Below are positions 7,066-8,852 of a stretch of DNA of 8,852 bases, piece by piece. The position numbers were made by a program, and so were the translations under genes. Source of the stretch: Planctomycetota bacterium (lineage in GTDB: Bacteria > Planctomycetota > Planctomycetia > Pirellulales > Pirellulaceae); contig JAHWKS010000071.1 of assembly GCA_019347795.1 (NCBI GenBank), positions 1 to 8,852 of the forward strand. Reading direction: 5' to 3'. The notes beneath the pieces were generated by a model. The model was not told the DNA's origin, ran no database searches, and saw only the letters and a program-made list of their open reading frames with translations. Each line of letters opens with the position of its first letter. Position 1 is the first letter of the stretch.

Positions 7066-8028
7066 ATGCCGCTGCCGGAAGCACATCGCCGCCTCGACCG
7101 GCATTCCGCGACTGCGCAGCTTGCGCGGATTCTGCGACTTCCGCGAATCGTCTTGGCGGCCCTTTTCGGCATATGTCTTCTCCCATCCGGATGTTGCTCC
7201 CTTTCCTGGCGGCCGGACGCGAACGAAGTCGTCGCCGCCCGGGAGTTGGCGGGGCAAGGCCTGGAGGCTCAACAGGATGGGAATGACGCCGAAGCCGCCG
7301 AGCGCTTCGCTCAGGCGATCGAAATCTGCCCCGTCGATGAGCGGTGTCGCCGCCACTACGCGGAGGTTCTCTGGCGGCAGGGAGTGGGAGTTGAGGCGAT
7401 CAACCAAATGTCCGAGGCGGTGCGCCTCTCCGGCGGCGATCCGCTGCTGCGGGTGCGACTGGGCGAAATGCACCTGGCCATGGGCGATCATCAAAGCGCC
7501 CTTCGCCAGGCGGATTTAGCGATCGCCCGCGCCGGCGATCTTAGTCCGGCATGGGCCCTGCGGGGAGACCTCTTCCACCGCAGCGGCGAGCTTCCCGAGG
7601 CGTTGGCCTGTTATCATCGCGCCCTTCGGTACGAGCCGCAGAACCCGCCGGTGCAGATCGCCGTGGCCCGAATCCATCGCGATATGGGCCGGCCCGAGCG
7701 ATCGCTGGCGGTGCTGGATGCGGCGGTCGATCAGTTCTCGCCGGGCGCCCCGCCGGTGGAAGTGCTGGTGCATCACGGACGGGCGCTCAAAGAGTTGGGC
7801 CGTTTCGACCAGGCGGTCGAAAGCCTGAAGGCGGCCGCCGAGCGGAGCGGCCGCGACGCGGAGATCTTCTACGAACTGGCGGATGCGCGGAGGCAGGCGG
7901 GCGATCTTTCCGGCGCGAAATTGGCCGTCCGGCAAGTGCTGGAGATCAATCCCCACCACGCCGCCGGCCGGCAATTGGAGATCGCCCTTCGCCAGCCGCA
8001 GCCGGTGGCCGCCACGCTCACGCGGTAG
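7066..8028 (+). CDS. TPR-repeat protein, probable lipoprotein
   Basis: This encodes 320 residues from ATG 7066. After a basic 27-residue N-terminus comes a hydrophobic stretch (28-42, VLAALFGICLLPSG) ending at Cys43-Cys44. LPSGC resembles a lipobox, although Pro at -3 is atypical, so the protein is probably membrane-anchored and faces the periplasm. Residues about 54-310 form about seven consecutive 34-residue TPR units with the usual small residues and a Pro or acidic end (for example AWALRGDLFHRSGELPEALA and FYELADARRQAGDLSGAKLA). TPR arrays bind other proteins; no enzymatic domain is visible. The phrase EAVRLSGGDPLLRVRLGEMHLAMGD-like is one I recall from planctomycete TPR proteins. An alternative TTG start at 6964 would add 34 residues with no support. 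It converges on the next gene with a 10-bp gap. Confidence 0.85.
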   Translation: MPLPEAHRRLDRHSATAQLARILRLPRIVLAALFGICLLPSGCCSLSWRPDANEVVAARELAGQGLEAQQDGNDAEAAERFAQAIEICPVDERCRRHYAEVLWRQGVGVEAINQMSEAVRLSGGDPLLRVRLGEMHLAMGDHQSALRQADLAIARAGDLSPAWALRGDLFHRSGELPEALACYHRALRYEPQNPPVQIAVARIHRDMGRPERSLAVLDAAVDQFSPGAPPVEVLVHHGRALKELGRFDQAVESLKAAAERSGRDAEIFYELADARRQAGDLSGAKLAVRQVLEINPHHAAGRQLEIALRQPQPVAATLTR

Positions 8029-8038
8029 ACGAGGCCTT

Positions 8039-8533
8039 TCAGCGGCCGCCGTCGGCGAGCTTCCGATGAGCGATGGCCGACTTGATGACCTGCAGGTACT
8101 CCTCGCTCCCCAGCGCGTGGTCGGCCACCAGGGCGAACACTCCGGAGGGAAGCTCATCCCGCTCCAGGGCGAGCGTGGTGGAGACGATCACCGGCGGCGG
8201 ATCGCCCCGCTCCTCCAGGTCGGCCAGCAACTCCGCCACTCCCAGGGTGCGGAAGAACCATCCCACGATGATGCAGTCGGGCGGCGTCTCGTAGTTGTGC
8301 AGATAGTTGCCGACGCTATCGAACGTGGACACCAGGAAGCCCTGCTTCCCCAGCACCAGCTCGAAGAGGCGGTGATCGAGGACGCGGCTCTTGATCACGT
8401 CCACGCGCGGCGGCGACAATCGCCCCGTCCCGCCGCAGCCGCGGCACGCCTCAACCACCGTCAGGCCAACGTACTTGCCGCTGCCGCCGCACTCGGGGCA
8501 CACCGCGCGGCTTTCGCTCTTCCGTCGTTTCAT
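8039..8533 (-). CDS. DnaJ-type zinc-knuckle protein with a degenerate receiver-like domain
   Basis: This encodes 164 residues. The start is fixed by a textbook ribosome binding site (GAGGAGGT, complement of 8541-8548) 7 nt before ATG; the frame stays open to 8614 but that extension is unsupported. Residues 12-19 (CPECGGSG) and 30-37 (CRGCGGTG) are two CxxCxGxG motifs, enough for one zinc site of the DnaJ type; DnaJ itself has four. Residues about 43-160 read like a CheY-type receiver: a helix, GFLVSTFDS, then PPDCIIVGWFF, and PPPVIVSTT. The phosphoacceptor Asp is Gly91 and the acidic pair aligns with Lys48-Ser49, so phosphorylation looks impossible. No DNA-binding or enzymatic output domain is present. 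It might act as a zinc-dependent protein-interaction module; this is inference. It converges with the TPR gene. Confidence 0.8.
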   Translation of the reverse strand: MKRRKSESRAVCPECGGSGKYVGLTVVEACRGCGGTGRLSPPRVDVIKSRVLDHRLFELVLGKQGFLVSTFDSVGNYLHNYETPPDCIIVGWFFRTLGVAELLADLEERGDPPPVIVSTTLALERDELPSGVFALVADHALGSEEYLQVIKSAIAHRKLADGGR

Positions 8534-8540
8534 CGCGGGG

Positions 8541-8548
8541 ACCTCCTC
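8541..8548 (-). promoter_or_regulatory. Strong ribosome binding site GAGGAGGT
   Basis: The complement of 8541-8548 is GAGGAGGT, almost fully complementary to the anti-Shine-Dalgarno sequence, 7 nt before the ATG at 8533. It decides the start of the zinc-knuckle/receiver gene and is the strongest such site in the window. Confidence 0.8.
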
Positions 8549-8555
8549 ACCTAGA

Positions 8556-8583
8556 AGTGTAGCGAATCGCCGCCGCGCGACAA
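8556..8583 (-). promoter_or_regulatory. Candidate sigma70-type promoter for the zinc-knuckle/receiver gene
   Basis: Read on the minus strand, TTGTCG (complement of 8578-8583) and TACACT (complement of 8556-8561) are separated by 16 bp. Each matches four of six consensus positions. Transcription would begin about 20 nt before the ATG and include the strong GAGGAGGT ribosome binding site. Placement is sensible but the match is moderate. Confidence 0.35.
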
Positions 8584-8653
8584 AGCACCCGCCGGCGGGC
8601 GGCGACGGGCGCACCGAGCGACAGTCGGCGACGAGCTGCAGATGACGGGGCCC

Positions 8654-8681
8654 GTCAGGGGTCAGGAGTCAGGAGTCACGA
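8654..8681 (+). repeat. Tandem heptamer array (GTCAGGA-type, four units)
   Basis: Four contiguous 7-bp units: GTCAGGG (8654-8660), GTCAGGA (8661-8667), GTCAGGA (8668-8674) and the variant GTCACGA (8675-8681). The same heptamer recurs in inverted orientation (TCCTGAC) inside both copies of the 80/87-bp repeat downstream. Confidence 0.85.
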
Positions 8682-8722
8682 AGCGGCGGTTGGTTTGGCG
8701 CCGCTGACTCCTGACTCCTGAC
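8661..8722. repeat. 18-bp perfect inverted repeat formed by heptamer arrays
   Basis: Bases 8661-8678 (GTCAGGAGTCAGGAGTCA) are the exact reverse complement of 8705-8722, with a 26-nt loop between them. The arms could form a long hairpin. No T-run follows, so it is not a standard intrinsic terminator, although it lies beyond the 5' end of the minus-strand gene. Confidence 0.8.
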
Positions 8723-8852
8723 CGGAATCTGGACGCCGTTGCGCGTTGTCATGCGCCGCCCGGCAGGCGGTTGGTTTGGCGCCGCTGACTCCTGACCCCT
8801 GACTCCTGACCGGAATCTGGACGCCGTTGCGCGTTGTCATGCGCCGCCCGGC
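8685..8852 (+). repeat. Tandem direct repeat, 80-bp and 87-bp copies, running to the window edge
   Basis: Copy 1 (8685-8764) and copy 2 (8766-8852) are identical except that copy 2 has one extra heptamer. Both share 24 leading bases, a TCCTGAC block (two units in copy 1; three in copy 2, the middle one CCCTGAC), and a 42-base tail. One base (A8765) separates them. The second copy ends exactly at the window edge, so more copies may follow. CCGCC/GGCGG across the junction (8756-8770) can form a small hairpin. There is no coding sequence here. Bases 8534-8852 otherwise hold only the promoter region of the minus-strand gene. Confidence 0.9.

Noticed and set aside
8534..8614. N-terminal extension of the zinc-knuckle/receiver gene
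   Set aside because: The near-perfect GAGGAGGT ribosome binding site at 8541-8548 fixes the start at 8533.
8685..8852. CRISPR-like array
   Set aside because: Two near-identical 80/87-bp units sit one base apart without unique spacers, which is a tandem duplication and not a repeat-spacer array.

Overview
The window is GC-rich bacterial DNA that most likely comes from a planctomycete (Pirellulales-like). This rests on family recognition, not on a search. A secreted DUF1571 protein, a membrane-anchored protein with a C-terminal helical module that recurs in planctomycete proteins, a 79-residue protein of a small family I associate with Planctomycetes, and a TPR lipoprotein all fit that phylum. 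No rRNA, tRNA, CRISPR array, integrase or transposase was seen.

Layout. Positions 1-192 hold the 3' end of an unrecognised plus-strand gene, which overlaps tail to tail with a minus-strand DUF1571 gene (180-1019). A 103-bp divergent gap follows, then a two-gene plus-strand operon: a TM-anchored helical-repeat protein (1123-2301) and, 3 bp later, a two-domain protein (2305-3927). The latter pairs a degenerate nucleotidyltransferase-like N-terminal part with a class I SAM methyltransferase domain. A convergent 79-aa gene (3949-4188) closes this block.

The centre is the tryptophan synthase pair trpB (4409-5650) and trpA (5862-6677), with catalytic residues intact. Three things around it are unusual. 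A short reading frame ending Trp-Trp-Arg-Trp-stop lies 9 nt before trpB, and its Trp codons overlap a hairpin. The last codons of trpB are made of a tandem heptamer repeat. Between trpB and trpA sits a 46-aa gene that resembles only the C-terminal half of a ParD-type antitoxin. TrpA and TrpB together convert indole-3-glycerol phosphate and serine to tryptophan; no other trp genes are visible.

The right side has a gene-free stretch (6678-7065), a TPR protein with a lipoprotein-like N-terminus (7066-8028), and a convergent minus-strand gene (8039-8533) that joins a DnaJ-type zinc knuckle to a receiver-like domain lacking its phosphorylation residues. The last 200 bp are repetitive: a GTCAGGA heptamer array, its inverted copies, and a tandem pair of an 80/87-bp unit running to the window edge.

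No complete new defence or mobile system is evident. The best leads are the putative Trp leader, the truncated antitoxin inside trpBA, the two unusual domain fusions, and the two heptamer repeat families.
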